DNA from: Streptomyces flavochromogenes
GTDB lineage: Bacteria > Actinomycetota > Actinomycetes > Streptomycetales > Streptomycetaceae
Direction: 5' to 3'
NCBI RefSeq assembly: GCF_000717595.1
Contig: NZ_JNZO01000007.1
Span: 173,361-237,360 of the forward strand
DNA: 64,000 nt
Position 1 is the stretch's first letter, and the number at the start of each line of letters is the position of its first letter. This document shows positions 34,857-42,681 of this stretch, one piece after another. The position numbers and the translations under genes were made by a program. The notes beneath the pieces were generated by a model. That model did not search any database. It was given only the letters and a program-made list of their open reading frames with translations, and was not told where the DNA came from.

Positions 34857-35282
34857 GTGCATCCGTTCCGCACCGCCGTCGAGAACCGGGACCACACCGC
34901 CATCGAGGCCCTGCTCGCCGAGAACGTGGTCTTCACCAGCCCGGTGGCCTTCCGCCCGTACCCCGGCAAGGCCATCACCGCCGCGATCCTGCGCGGAGTC
35001 ATGCGCGTCTTCACCGATTTCACGTACGTCCGCGAGATCGGGAGCGACGACGGCAGGGACCACGCCCTCGTCTTCACCGCGAAGGTCGGCGACATGGAGA
35101 TCAACGGCTGCGACTTCCTCCACTTCGACGAAGAGGGAAGGATCGACGACTTCATGGTCATGGTCCGGCCCCTCTCCGCCGCGCAGGCGCTCTCCGCCGC
35201 CATGGGCGCCCAGTTCGAACGCATCAAGGAGGAGGCCTTCGCCGCGTCCGCCCCGGGCACGGCCCCCGAGGGCGAGCGGTGA
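34857..35282 (+). CDS. NTF2/SnoaL-like protein
   Basis: 141 residues with the NTF2-like pattern: helix (FRTAVENRDHTAIEALLAENVVF), strand-rich middle (YVREIGSDDGRDHALVFTAKV) and the closing strand DFLHFDEEGRIDDFMVMVRP. Such cone-shaped folds act as isomerases, cyclases, hydrolases or binding proteins; sequence alone does not say which. GTG 34857 is chosen for its GGAG; an in-frame GTG at 34851 is possible. First gene of a three-gene operon; the next start overlaps its stop (GTGA). Confidence 0.78.
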   Translation: MHPFRTAVENRDHTAIEALLAENVVFTSPVAFRPYPGKAITAAILRGVMRVFTDFTYVREIGSDDGRDHALVFTAKVGDMEINGCDFLHFDEEGRIDDFMVMVRPLSAAQALSAAMGAQFERIKEEAFAASAPGTAPEGER

Positions 35283-36769
35283 GCGGCGCGGACTTCGACG
35301 CCGTCGTCATCGGGGCGGGCAACGCCGGCCTCACCGCCGCCGCCACCCTCCAGCGCGCCGGCGCCCGCACGCTGCTCGTCGAGCGCCACAGCGTGCCCGG
35401 CGGCTGCGCGACCTCCTTCCGCCGGGGCCGGTTCGAGTTCGAGGTGGCGCTGCACCAGCTCTCCGGCATCGGGGCCGAGGGCCAGGCGTTCACGCTGCGG
35501 CCCCTCTTCGACGAACTGGGCATCGGCGACCGGCTGACCTGGGTCGGGGAACCCGACCTCTACCGCACGGTCGTGCCCGGCTCCTTCGACGTGACCCTCC
35601 CCGCGGACTGGGAGGGCGCGACCGCCACTCTGGACGCGCACTTCCCCGGCAACCACGCCCGCCTGGAACGGTTCTTCGCCCTCGTGCGGGACCTCACCTT
35701 CTGGCAGATCGCCGCGATGCGCGGCACTCCCGCCGACCAGGTGGACGAGCTCCTCTTCCGGCACGGCCTGCGGCCCGCGCGGGACGTCCTCGACGAGCAC
35801 TTCGAGGACGAGCGCCTCAAGGCGGTCCTCGCCTCCTACTGGGGCTACCTCGGCCAGCCCCCGTCCCGGCTGCCCTTCCAGGACCTGGCGCTGGTCCTCT
35901 TCGCGTACCTGGAGTTCAAGCCCTGGCACCTCCGCGGCGGATCGCAGGCGATGTCCGGCGCGATCCTCGACGCGTTCCTGGAGGCCGGGGGCGACGTCCG
36001 GTTCCACACCGCCGTCGACGCGATCCTGACGCGGGGCGGGAAGGTCGTCGGCGTCCGCCTCGACGACGGCCAGGAGGTGAGCGCCACCGACGTCGTCTCC
36101 AACGCCTCCCTGCCCCTCACCTACGGCATGCTCGACGGCCTCGACATCCCCGGCGCCGTCCGCACCGACCTCGCCTCCCGCCGGATCGGGGTCTCCGGCT
36201 TCGTCCTGCACATGGGCCTCGACGCCACCCCGGCGGAACTCGGCTTCACCGCGAGCACCACCTTCGTCAACACCGACCTGGACGCCGACCGCACGTCCGC
36301 CTCCTGGCGCACCCGAGAGCCGGCCCGGGGCATCTGCGTCACCTCGTACGACGTCGAGCCCATCGGCTTCGCACCCCGCGGGGCCACTCATGTGAGCCTC
36401 ATGACCCTCCAGTACGGCTCCGCCTGGGACGACGTCGAACCGGCCGCGTACGCCCGGGAGAAGTTCGCCTACGCCGAGACCCTGCTCGACCTCGTCGAGA
36501 CCGTCACCCCCGGCATCCGGGGTGTCATCGAGGAGGTCGACGTCGCCACCCCGCTCACCATGAGCCGCTACCTCGGCCACCCGGGCGGGGCGATCTACGG
36601 ATACGACCAGGACGCCACCGAGAGCTGGCAGTTCCGCGACAGCGAGCTCCACCCGCACGTGCCGGGGCTCCACCTCGCCGGATCCTGGTCCGGCATGGGC
36701 GGCTTCCAGCCCACCCTCGAAGCGGGCGCGCGCGTGGCCCGGCGCCTGCTGCGGTCCAGGACCGCCTGA
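35279..36769 (+). CDS. CrtI-like (phytoene desaturase/retinol saturase family) FAD oxidoreductase
   Basis: 496 residues. FAD motif VIGAGNAGLTAAATLQRAG (about 10-28) and the second family block ERHSVPGGCATSFRRG, then GGSQAMSGAILDAFLEAGGDVRF, NASLPLTYGML and the C-terminal GLHLAGSWSGMGGFQPTLEAGARVARR. This is the CrtI/carotene isomerase/RetSat superfamily, which moves hydride on polyene or similar lipophilic substrates. No carotenoid genes (crtB, crtE) lie nearby, so the substrate is likely something else. Coupled to the genes on both sides: GTGA overlap upstream, 18 bp to the reductase. Confidence 0.85.
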   Translation: MSGADFDAVVIGAGNAGLTAAATLQRAGARTLLVERHSVPGGCATSFRRGRFEFEVALHQLSGIGAEGQAFTLRPLFDELGIGDRLTWVGEPDLYRTVVPGSFDVTLPADWEGATATLDAHFPGNHARLERFFALVRDLTFWQIAAMRGTPADQVDELLFRHGLRPARDVLDEHFEDERLKAVLASYWGYLGQPPSRLPFQDLALVLFAYLEFKPWHLRGGSQAMSGAILDAFLEAGGDVRFHTAVDAILTRGGKVVGVRLDDGQEVSATDVVSNASLPLTYGMLDGLDIPGAVRTDLASRRIGVSGFVLHMGLDATPAELGFTASTTFVNTDLDADRTSASWRTREPARGICVTSYDVEPIGFAPRGATHVSLMTLQYGSAWDDVEPAAYAREKFAYAETLLDLVETVTPGIRGVIEEVDVATPLTMSRYLGHPGGAIYGYDQDATESWQFRDSELHPHVPGLHLAGSWSGMGGFQPTLEAGARVARRLLRSRTA

Positions 36770-36787
36770 AGAGACCGGGAGAGATCT

Positions 36788-37930
36788 GTGACGCCTCATC
36801 ACCTCGCCGCGCGCTTCGCCGGCGCGGACCGCATCCGGGACGAGATCGCGGCCCGCACGCCCGACGCCGTCGATCACGCCGCGCGGACCCGCCGCACCAT
36901 CGACACCTACCACCCGCGCCGCCTCGACCTCCGGGTCGACCGCGTCGTCGACGAGACGCCGAGCACCCGCACCTTCCGGCTCCGCCGCCCCGACGGCGCC
37001 GACCTGCCGCCCTTCCTCGCAGGGCAGTACGTCGGAGTGTTCGCGGACGGGACGAACCGGCCGTACGCGATCTCCTCGAGCCCGGCCGACCTGAGCCACT
37101 ACGACCTGACCGTGCGCCGCGTGCCCGGCGGGCGGATCAGCAGCCACCTGCTCGACACCCTCGCCGCCGGTCACGCCCTGACCACCACCGGCCCCCAGGG
37201 CACCTTCCACCACAACCCGCTCTTCCACGGCGAGGACGTCGTCTTCCTCGCGGGCGGTTCGGGTGTCGCACCCGCGATGAGCATGCTCCGGGAGATCGTC
37301 GACCGTGGCCTCGACCGGCGCTTCCATCTCCTCTACGGCTCCCGGTCCCTCGACGACATCCTGTTCCGCGCGGAGCTCGACGCGCTCGCCGCCGGCCATC
37401 CCGGCATCCGCGTCCACCACGTCCTCCAGGAACCGGATCCGCGGTGGCCGGGCCCCACCGGACTGCTGACCGCCGCACGCGTCACGGAGCTCGCCGGACC
37501 CCTCGACGGGCGGATGGTGTACGTGTGCGGGCCCCAGGCCCTCTACCCGTACGCCCTCGGGCAGCTCACCGGGCGGCTCGGACACCCGCGCCGCCGGATC
37601 CGCTTCGAGGTCAACGGGGCCCCCGCCGATCCCACCCGGCAGCCGCATTGGCCGGCCGGTGCCGATCCGGCGGAGCCGGTCACGGTCGCCACCCGCGCCA
37701 CGGCCTTCCGCACCCCGCGCGGCCGTCCCCTCCTGGACGCCCTGGAGGACGCCGGCATCCGCCCCGAGTCCGCCTGCCGCTCGGGCGAGTGCGGCCTGTG
37801 CCGGGTCCGCGTCCTCAAGGGCGAGGTCCACCACGCGGAGGAGGCCCGGCTCCGGCTCTCCGACCCGGACTCGGGGTACGCGCACGCGTGCGTCGCGTAT
37901 CCCCTGACCGACGTGGAGCTGGACGTGTGA
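36788..37930 (+). CDS. Oxygenase-reductase-type flavoprotein with C-terminal plant-type [2Fe-2S] ferredoxin
   Basis: 380 residues. An N-terminal helical extension (about 1-45) is followed by the FAD domain (RPYAISSSPADL, about 92-103), the NAD(P) domain (FLAGGSGVAPAMSMLREI; YVCGPQALYPYAL) and a [2Fe-2S] domain with CRSGECGLCRVRVLKG and a last Cys in HACVAYP. It can pass electrons from NAD(P)H through FAD and the cluster to an acceptor. In this operon the acceptor may be the CrtI-like enzyme, which would be unusual. GTG start at 36788 follows GGGAGAG. Last gene of the operon. Confidence 0.88.
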   Translation: MTPHHLAARFAGADRIRDEIAARTPDAVDHAARTRRTIDTYHPRRLDLRVDRVVDETPSTRTFRLRRPDGADLPPFLAGQYVGVFADGTNRPYAISSSPADLSHYDLTVRRVPGGRISSHLLDTLAAGHALTTTGPQGTFHHNPLFHGEDVVFLAGGSGVAPAMSMLREIVDRGLDRRFHLLYGSRSLDDILFRAELDALAAGHPGIRVHHVLQEPDPRWPGPTGLLTAARVTELAGPLDGRMVYVCGPQALYPYALGQLTGRLGHPRRRIRFEVNGAPADPTRQPHWPAGADPAEPVTVATRATAFRTPRGRPLLDALEDAGIRPESACRSGECGLCRVRVLKGEVHHAEEARLRLSDPDSGYAHACVAYPLTDVELDV

Positions 37931-38104
37931 GGGGGAGTGCGGACCGGGGGTGAGGCCGTACGTACGCACATCGGTCGTCCGTACGAGGGGAAGTGGCTCG
38001 AACATTCACCGATTCAGGTGACAGCGGCCGAGGCGAAACGTCCCTCCCGGAAGGGGGACGTCCACGCTCGAAGCGACACATGGAGCCACCCTGTGGAGCG
38101 CCCG

Positions 38105-38596
38105 ATGCAGCTGATCCCCCGTCATGACCCCTACATGGTCGTCCGCTCGACCGGCGGCGAGACCGTCGCCGCCCTCCGGGGTGAACTCGACCTCGTCCTG
38201 GTGCGGCACCTGCGGCCCGAGCTCGACGCCCTCGTGCGGGAGTCCGACGCCCTGACCGTCGATATCCGGCGCCTCACCTTCTGCGACGCCACGGGGCTCG
38301 GCCTTCTCGCCCACTGCGCCGGGCGCACCCGGCAGCGGGGGGCGTGCTGGCGGCTCGTCTGCGACCAGCCGTGGATCCTCCGCCTCATCCGCCTGACGGA
38401 ACTCGACGACGTCCTGTGCCCGGAACGGGGATCGGAGTGGGATGCGACGGGGGAGCCCGAGGGGGAGGTGACGGGCGTCTTCCCGGACGGATGGGACGTG
38501 GGGCCGCCGGGCGGGCTGCCGGACATGACGGCTCCTCACTGGGATCCGGCGGGGCCCCTGCTGTCCGAACCCGGTGTGACAAGACCCGTCTCGTAG
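38105..38596 (+). CDS. STAS-domain anti-sigma factor antagonist
   Basis: 163 residues. STAS fold about 5-110: VAALRGELDLVLVRHLRPEL, LTVDIRRLTFCDATGLGLLAHCAGRTR. The position normally phosphorylated by an anti-sigma kinase lies in FCDATGLGLL, where Thr replaces the more common Ser. The last 50 residues are Gly/Pro/Asp-rich and disordered-looking. ATG 38105 with GGAG 6 nt upstream is preferred to the open frame reaching 37937. The 3' end overlaps a regulator remnant on the other strand. Confidence 0.8.
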   Translation: MQLIPRHDPYMVVRSTGGETVAALRGELDLVLVRHLRPELDALVRESDALTVDIRRLTFCDATGLGLLAHCAGRTRQRGACWRLVCDQPWILRLIRLTELDDVLCPERGSEWDATGEPEGEVTGVFPDGWDVGPPGGLPDMTAPHWDPAGPLLSEPGVTRPVS

Positions 38597-38700
38597 GCGG
38601 CGATCACGGCCTGCGCCCGGTCGCGCAGCCGGAGCTTCGACAGGATGCGGGCGACATGCGTCTTCACCGTCGCCTCGCTCAGCCGGAACCGCATCGTGGG
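38536..38700 (-). pseudogene. C-terminal remnant of a NarL/LuxR-type response regulator
   Basis: The minus strand encodes LSEATVKTHVARILSKLRLR, the second half of a LuxR-type helix-turn-helix, followed by DRAQAVIAAYETGLV and a stop at 38536. This is the standard end of a NarL-family response regulator. The first helix of the DNA-binding domain and the whole receiver domain are missing: just upstream, the coding similarity stops abruptly at about 38700 and permease-like sequence begins on the other strand. A deletion junction is the simplest reading. Confidence 0.75.
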
Positions 38701-38702
38701 GA

Positions 38703-39712
38703 GCGGCGCCGTGGGCGCCGCGACCCGCCGGATCGGGATCCTCAAGGCACTCGGCTTCACCCCGCTCCAGGTCGGCCGGGCTACGTGGCGCAGGCCCCGA
38801 TCCCGGGTTCCGCGGGGGCCCTGCTCGGCGTCGCCCTCGGCAATGTCCTCGCCGTACCCCTCCTGGCCGAAGTTGCGGAGACCTACGGGACGACGGCGGT
38901 CCTCATCCCGCTCTGGGTGGACGTCGTGGTCCCGGCGGCCGCCCTCGCGGTGGTGGCCGGGGCCGCCTTCGGCCCCGCGCTGCGTGCCGCCCGGATGCCG
39001 ACCGCGGCGGTGCTCCGCCTCGGTGCGTCCGCCGCGGGCGGGCGTGGGCTCCGGATCCGCGGCCTGGCCGGCCGTTGCCACTGCCGCGCCCCGTGACCCT
39101 GGGCCTCGCCGCGCCCTCGCGCGCCCGGCGCGTGCGGCGAGTACGGCCGCGGCGGTGGCCTTCGGGGCCCTCGCGGTGACGTTCGCGGTGGGACTCGGGA
39201 GCACGCTGGTCGCGGTGAAGACCGACGGGGACCCGGACAAGGGCGGCGACGTCACCGTCCGCACGGTGGCGCGGCCGGACGACCCGGCACCGGGGCAGCC
39301 GGGTGCCGAGGACGGGGTCCCGGGAGCGCCTCTGCCGGGGAAGCCGGCCGATCCGGCCGCGGTGGCGGCGGCGATCGCCGCGCTCCCGGGGACCGCCTCC
39401 GTGTACCGGACCGCGCAGACCCAGGTGGAGACGGCGGGGCTCAAGGGCGGCGCCCCGCTCGTCGCGTACGAGGGGAACGCCGCCGGCAGCCCGCACGGCG
39501 TACCGCTCGGCGCGGCTCTCCACCGCCAGGTCATGCCGGCCAAGGGCCGCGCGGTCGGCACCACGATTCCGTCCGCCGACATCGACGTCTACGGCGCGCC
39601 CCCGCCGGCCCTTCTCGCGACCGCCGGCGTGGTGATCGCGACGGCCGGCGCCCTGCTTCCGGCGGGCTGGGCGGCCAGGGCGGCGACGGCGCGGGCCCTG
39701 CGGGCGGAGTAG
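38703..39712 (+). pseudogene. Broken FtsX/MacB-type ABC permease
   Basis: Fragments of one FtsX permease follow each other in order but in different frames. First, RRIGILKALGFTPLQVGRA; then, after a lost base near 38781, a membrane stretch GALLGVALGNVLAVPLLAEVAE to RMPTAAVLRLGAS. Further frame breaks near 39075 and 39120 lead to ASTAAAVAFGALAVTFAVG, and finally PALLATAGVVIATAGALLP to the stop at 39712. The N-terminal half of the normal protein and much of the second FtsX domain are absent. It abuts the response-regulator remnant, so one deletion removed the intervening genes. Confidence 0.75.
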
Positions 39713-39764
39713 GGGGGCAGCGGAGGGAGGGGCGGAGCCGGGCCCGCGCGATACCGTCGGACGC

Positions 39765-40280
39765 ATGTCTGAAGTCCGGTTGACCACGCCCTCCTTCCTC
39801 GTGCTGGGCATCATCGACAAGCTGGGTGAGGCCAGCCCGTACGACGTGAAGGTCGAGGCCGCGCGGACGGTGGCACCGTTCTGGTCCATGCCGCACGCAC
39901 AGGTCTACGCCCAGTGCGACCGGCTTCTGGAGGCGGGGCTGCTCTCGGAGGTCAGGCAGTCCGGGGGCCGGAACCGGCGTCTGATGAAGCTCACCGAGGA
40001 GGGCGCGGAGGCGCTCCGAGGCTGGCTGGCCGACCCCGCCTTCGTCCCGGTCGAGGCGCGCGAACGCGGCATCCTCAAACTGTGGTTCGGGGCGAGCCCG
40101 CGCGTCCATGCCCCGGTGCAGATCGAGGAACACCGGCGGACCCTGGACGAGTACGAGGAACTCGCCGGTGAGGTGGGTGAGTTGCTGACACGCGGGCAGC
40201 GCGAGGCCTTGGAGTTCGGCATCCGTTACGAACGGATGATGGTCGATTTCTGGCACTGGGTCGAGAGCCGCGAGTCCTGA
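39765..40280 (+). CDS. PadR-family transcriptional regulator
   Basis: 171 residues. Winged helix at the N-terminus (about 8-85: TTPSFLVLGIIDKLGEASPYDVKV; VYAQCDRLLEAGLLSEVRQSGGRNRRLMKLT) and the Vir-like C-terminal helices (ILKLWFGA; ALEFGIRYERMMVDFWHWVE). PadR proteins repress neighbours until a small molecule binds. It lies directly upstream of two coupled membrane-protein genes that have their own operator-like palindrome, so they are the likely target. Confidence 0.87.
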   Translation: MSEVRLTTPSFLVLGIIDKLGEASPYDVKVEAARTVAPFWSMPHAQVYAQCDRLLEAGLLSEVRQSGGRNRRLMKLTEEGAEALRGWLADPAFVPVEARERGILKLWFGASPRVHAPVQIEEHRRTLDEYEELAGEVGELLTRGQREALEFGIRYERMMVDFWHWVESRES

Positions 40281-40317
40281 TCCCGGTCCGCGCGTCCTGA
40301 TTCTTGTTACCGACCGG

Positions 40318-40370
40318 TTGACCCCGGCGGTGCCCCGCCCTACCTTCCTCCATAGTCCAGAAAGGACTAT
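40318..40370 (+). promoter_or_regulatory. Promoter and operator ahead of the DUF2306 gene pair
   Basis: -35 TTGACC (40318-40323), 17-nt spacer, -10 TACCTT (40341-40346). Just after, over the expected transcript start, lies ATAGTCC-AGAAA-GGACTAT (40352-40358 / 40364-40370), a perfect 7-bp inverted repeat. This is a classic repressor site placement; the adjacent PadR protein is the first candidate. Confidence 0.7.
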
Positions 40371-40411
40371 CGCGGCGGACCGGCGCCGTGGACGGTGGAG
40401 GGGGATGCGCC

Positions 40412-41716
40412 GTGGGACGTTCGACGGGCACGGATACGAGCACAGGTACGAGCACGGATGCGAGCACGGATACGGGCGGGGGCACGGGCACCGGCACCGG
40501 TGCAGGCATCAACTGGGGGCGGGTGTCCGTCGTCGCGGTGACGGTGGTCTGCCTCGTGTACGCGCCGATCGCCATGACCGAACTCTGGCCGTACGCCACA
40601 CCCGGAGCGCCCGCCATCGGCGAGTGGCTCCTCGGCCGTTCCGTGTCCGCGGAGTTCGTGGCCGACGCCGTCCGCGACCGGATGGGACCGTACACCCGCA
40701 GCCTGGTCCCGCTGATCGTCCACTCGGTCCTGGGCGGCCTCCTGATGCTGCTCGGCCCGGTGCAGCTGCTCTCGGCGGTGCGCCGCCGCATCCGGCTGCA
40801 CCGCGTCCTCGGAACCGTCTTCGCCGGCACGGTGTACGTCTCGATGGCCGGCGCGGCGCTCTACCTCCTGCGCACCCCGCCGGCGGAGGCCTTCAGCGGC
40901 GCCGCGTTCTGGATCGTCCTCGCGACGATCCTGGTCGGCACGGTCGGCAGCGTGACCTTCGGGGTCCTTGCCGCCGTGCGCGGCTTCCCTGACCTTCACC
41001 AGCGCTGGCTGCTGCTCTGCTACGGCTTCCTGATGACCGCTCCGCTGCTGCGGCTCGAATGGGGCGCGCTGCCCGCGCTGTACCCCGGACTCTCCCTCCA
41101 GGACGTCAACCGCGTCGCGATCATGCACCTCGGTGCCCTCGTCGCCTTCGGCGCGCTCCTGGCCTCCCGCGCCCTCGACCGACGGACCCAGGTTCCCGGC
41201 CTGACCGGCACCTGGGCCCCGGGCCCGGTCCTCGTCGCCGCCCACGTCCTGGGCGCCGCGTGCCTGGGCTGGATCACGTACGCCCTCCTCGACCAGGGGA
41301 CGCAGGGGCGACGACTGCTCGTCGCGTACCTCGTCCCGTACGTGCTGACGTACGCCGTCGTCGCGGTCCGCGCGGCGCGTGCCCGTGGGCGGGGAGCGGC
41401 CTGGGCGCGCGAGGAGTGGCGGCTGCACCTGGCGGCCCAGTGCCTGGCGCCCGCCTTCTCGGCGGTGACCGTGCCCGTGCTGGAGCGGACGATGGGCCTG
41501 GACCGGCTCACGTCCCTGATCGCGGGGGTCGGCATCGGCGCGGGAATGCTGGCGTACGCGGCGGTCACCGTGGTGAGCCTGCGGGTCCTCCACGGCCGCG
41601 AAGTCCTGAAACGACAGGGGGAGTCGGCGGACGGTCCGCCGGACCCACGCGGCCGGTCGACCGCGCATCCGGTCGGTGCCGGTGCCGGCGGTGCAGGAGC
41701 GGACGGGAGCAACTGA
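40412..41716 (+). CDS. DUF2306-type multi-pass membrane protein
   Basis: 434 residues with about nine hydrophobic helices. Family-like features include LIVHSVLGGLLMLLGPVQLL, the RLHRVLGTVF loop and DLHQRWLLLCYGFLM. The function of DUF2306 proteins is not established. The N-terminus is a Thr/Gly/Ser/Asp-rich low-complexity stretch encoded by a 12-bp tandem repeat. I chose GTG 40412, which has GGAGGGGG 7 nt upstream, over GTG 40388. Its stop overlaps the next start by one base (TGATG), so both proteins are made together. Confidence 0.8.
   Translation: MGRSTGTDTSTGTSTDASTDTGGGTGTGTGAGINWGRVSVVAVTVVCLVYAPIAMTELWPYATPGAPAIGEWLLGRSVSAEFVADAVRDRMGPYTRSLVPLIVHSVLGGLLMLLGPVQLLSAVRRRIRLHRVLGTVFAGTVYVSMAGAALYLLRTPPAEAFSGAAFWIVLATILVGTVGSVTFGVLAAVRGFPDLHQRWLLLCYGFLMTAPLLRLEWGALPALYPGLSLQDVNRVAIMHLGALVAFGALLASRALDRRTQVPGLTGTWAPGPVLVAAHVLGAACLGWITYALLDQGTQGRRLLVAYLVPYVLTYAVVAVRAARARGRGAAWAREEWRLHLAAQCLAPAFSAVTVPVLERTMGLDRLTSLIAGVGIGAGMLAYAAVTVVSLRVLHGREVLKRQGESADGPPDPRGRSTAHPVGAGAGGAGADGSN
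40429..40476 (+). repeat. Four 12-bp tandem repeats within the DUF2306 gene
   Basis: Units CACGGATACGAG, CACAGGTACGAG, CACGGATGCGAG, CACGGATACGGG, encoding a Gly/Thr/Asp/Ser-rich tract. Unit length is a multiple of three, so copy number can change without breaking the frame. Confidence 0.8.
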
Positions 41717-42681
41717 TGGCCGTCCAGAAGGAACTGTCGCCCGGCATCGTCGTCCTGAGCGCCGTCGTGGGCGGCATCAGCCTCACCACCGGCGCCCTGC
41801 TCACCGTGACGAGCCTGTTCGGGTACGCGGCGGGTCCCTGGGTGTCCCCGGAGGCCCTGAGCCCCGGGCTCATCGGAGCCGCGATGGCCGGAGTGGCCCC
41901 CGCGCTCTTCACGATCGGGCGGGCGCGCCTCTGGGAGGACGTACGGAGCCTGGTGCTGCCGCTGGTGATCGTGCTGGCCGGGCTGTTCGCGGTGAGCCTG
42001 CTGAACGGCGGCTCCCTCCAGGCGGTCGAGGGCGGGCCGCTCTTCCTCGCCCTCTTCAGCCTCGGCTGGGTCGCCACCCTCGGACTGCTCGCCCTCGGCG
42101 CGGTGGGCTGCCTGGTCGCGCAGTACCGCAGGCCCCCGGGGCGCGCGGGCGCGACACCGCGGCAGCCGGTCGCACCGCTGCCCGCCTGGTCGAAGCCGCC
42201 GCTCGCCGTCGTCGGCTCGGGGTGGCTCGGCATCGGCACCGGGCTGCTCGCCTTCCCCGCGTTCTGGGGCGCGCTCGTGCCGTGGACGGTGAACCGCGCC
42301 GACGCGCAGGGCCTCGGTGTCTGGGCGCTCGCACTGGGCGTCGGCGTCCTCGGCGCGCTGGCCGAGGACGACCTGACCCGCATCCGTCCCGCGCTGCGGG
42401 CCGTCCCGCTGATCGCGCTGGCCACGGCGGTCGTCCTCGCGGTCCACTTCCGGTCGGTCGACTGGACCTCGGGTCCGGGCGTCTCGCTTCTCGCCCTTGT
42501 CACCGGCCTCTTCACGACGGGAGTCTCGGGCCACTGGCTGCTCTCCCGAGCCGACCACCGAAGCGTCGCCCCCACCGGCACCCCACCTGACACCGCGCCC
42601 GGTACCCCACCCGACACCGCGCCCGCTGCGGCGCCCGGCGCCTGGTCCGCTGACCGGCCCTCGCCGGCTGACGGCGCCTAG
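41716..42681 (+). CDS. Multi-pass membrane protein of unknown function, coupled to DUF2306 gene
   Basis: 321 residues, about eight transmembrane helices, no motif that I recognise. The C-terminal tail carries a duplicated GTPPDTAP unit and is disordered. The ATG lies inside the stop of the upstream gene (TGATG), so translation is coupled and a membrane complex of the two products is plausible. It ends in a 4-bp tail overlap with the histidine kinase gene (CTAG). Confidence 0.75.
   Translation: MAVQKELSPGIVVLSAVVGGISLTTGALLTVTSLFGYAAGPWVSPEALSPGLIGAAMAGVAPALFTIGRARLWEDVRSLVLPLVIVLAGLFAVSLLNGGSLQAVEGGPLFLALFSLGWVATLGLLALGAVGCLVAQYRRPPGRAGATPRQPVAPLPAWSKPPLAVVGSGWLGIGTGLLAFPAFWGALVPWTVNRADAQGLGVWALALGVGVLGALAEDDLTRIRPALRAVPLIALATAVVLAVHFRSVDWTSGPGVSLLALVTGLFTTGVSGHWLLSRADHRSVAPTGTPPDTAPGTPPDTAPAAAPGAWSADRPSPADGA

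Noticed and set aside
34822..37953. A 1043-codon plus-strand frame and a 1057-codon minus-strand frame across the redox operon
   Set aside because: Both are shadows of the three coupled genes there; neither shows any domain, and composition is Arg/Pro-rich or Gly/Val/Asp-rich as expected for off-frame high-GC DNA.
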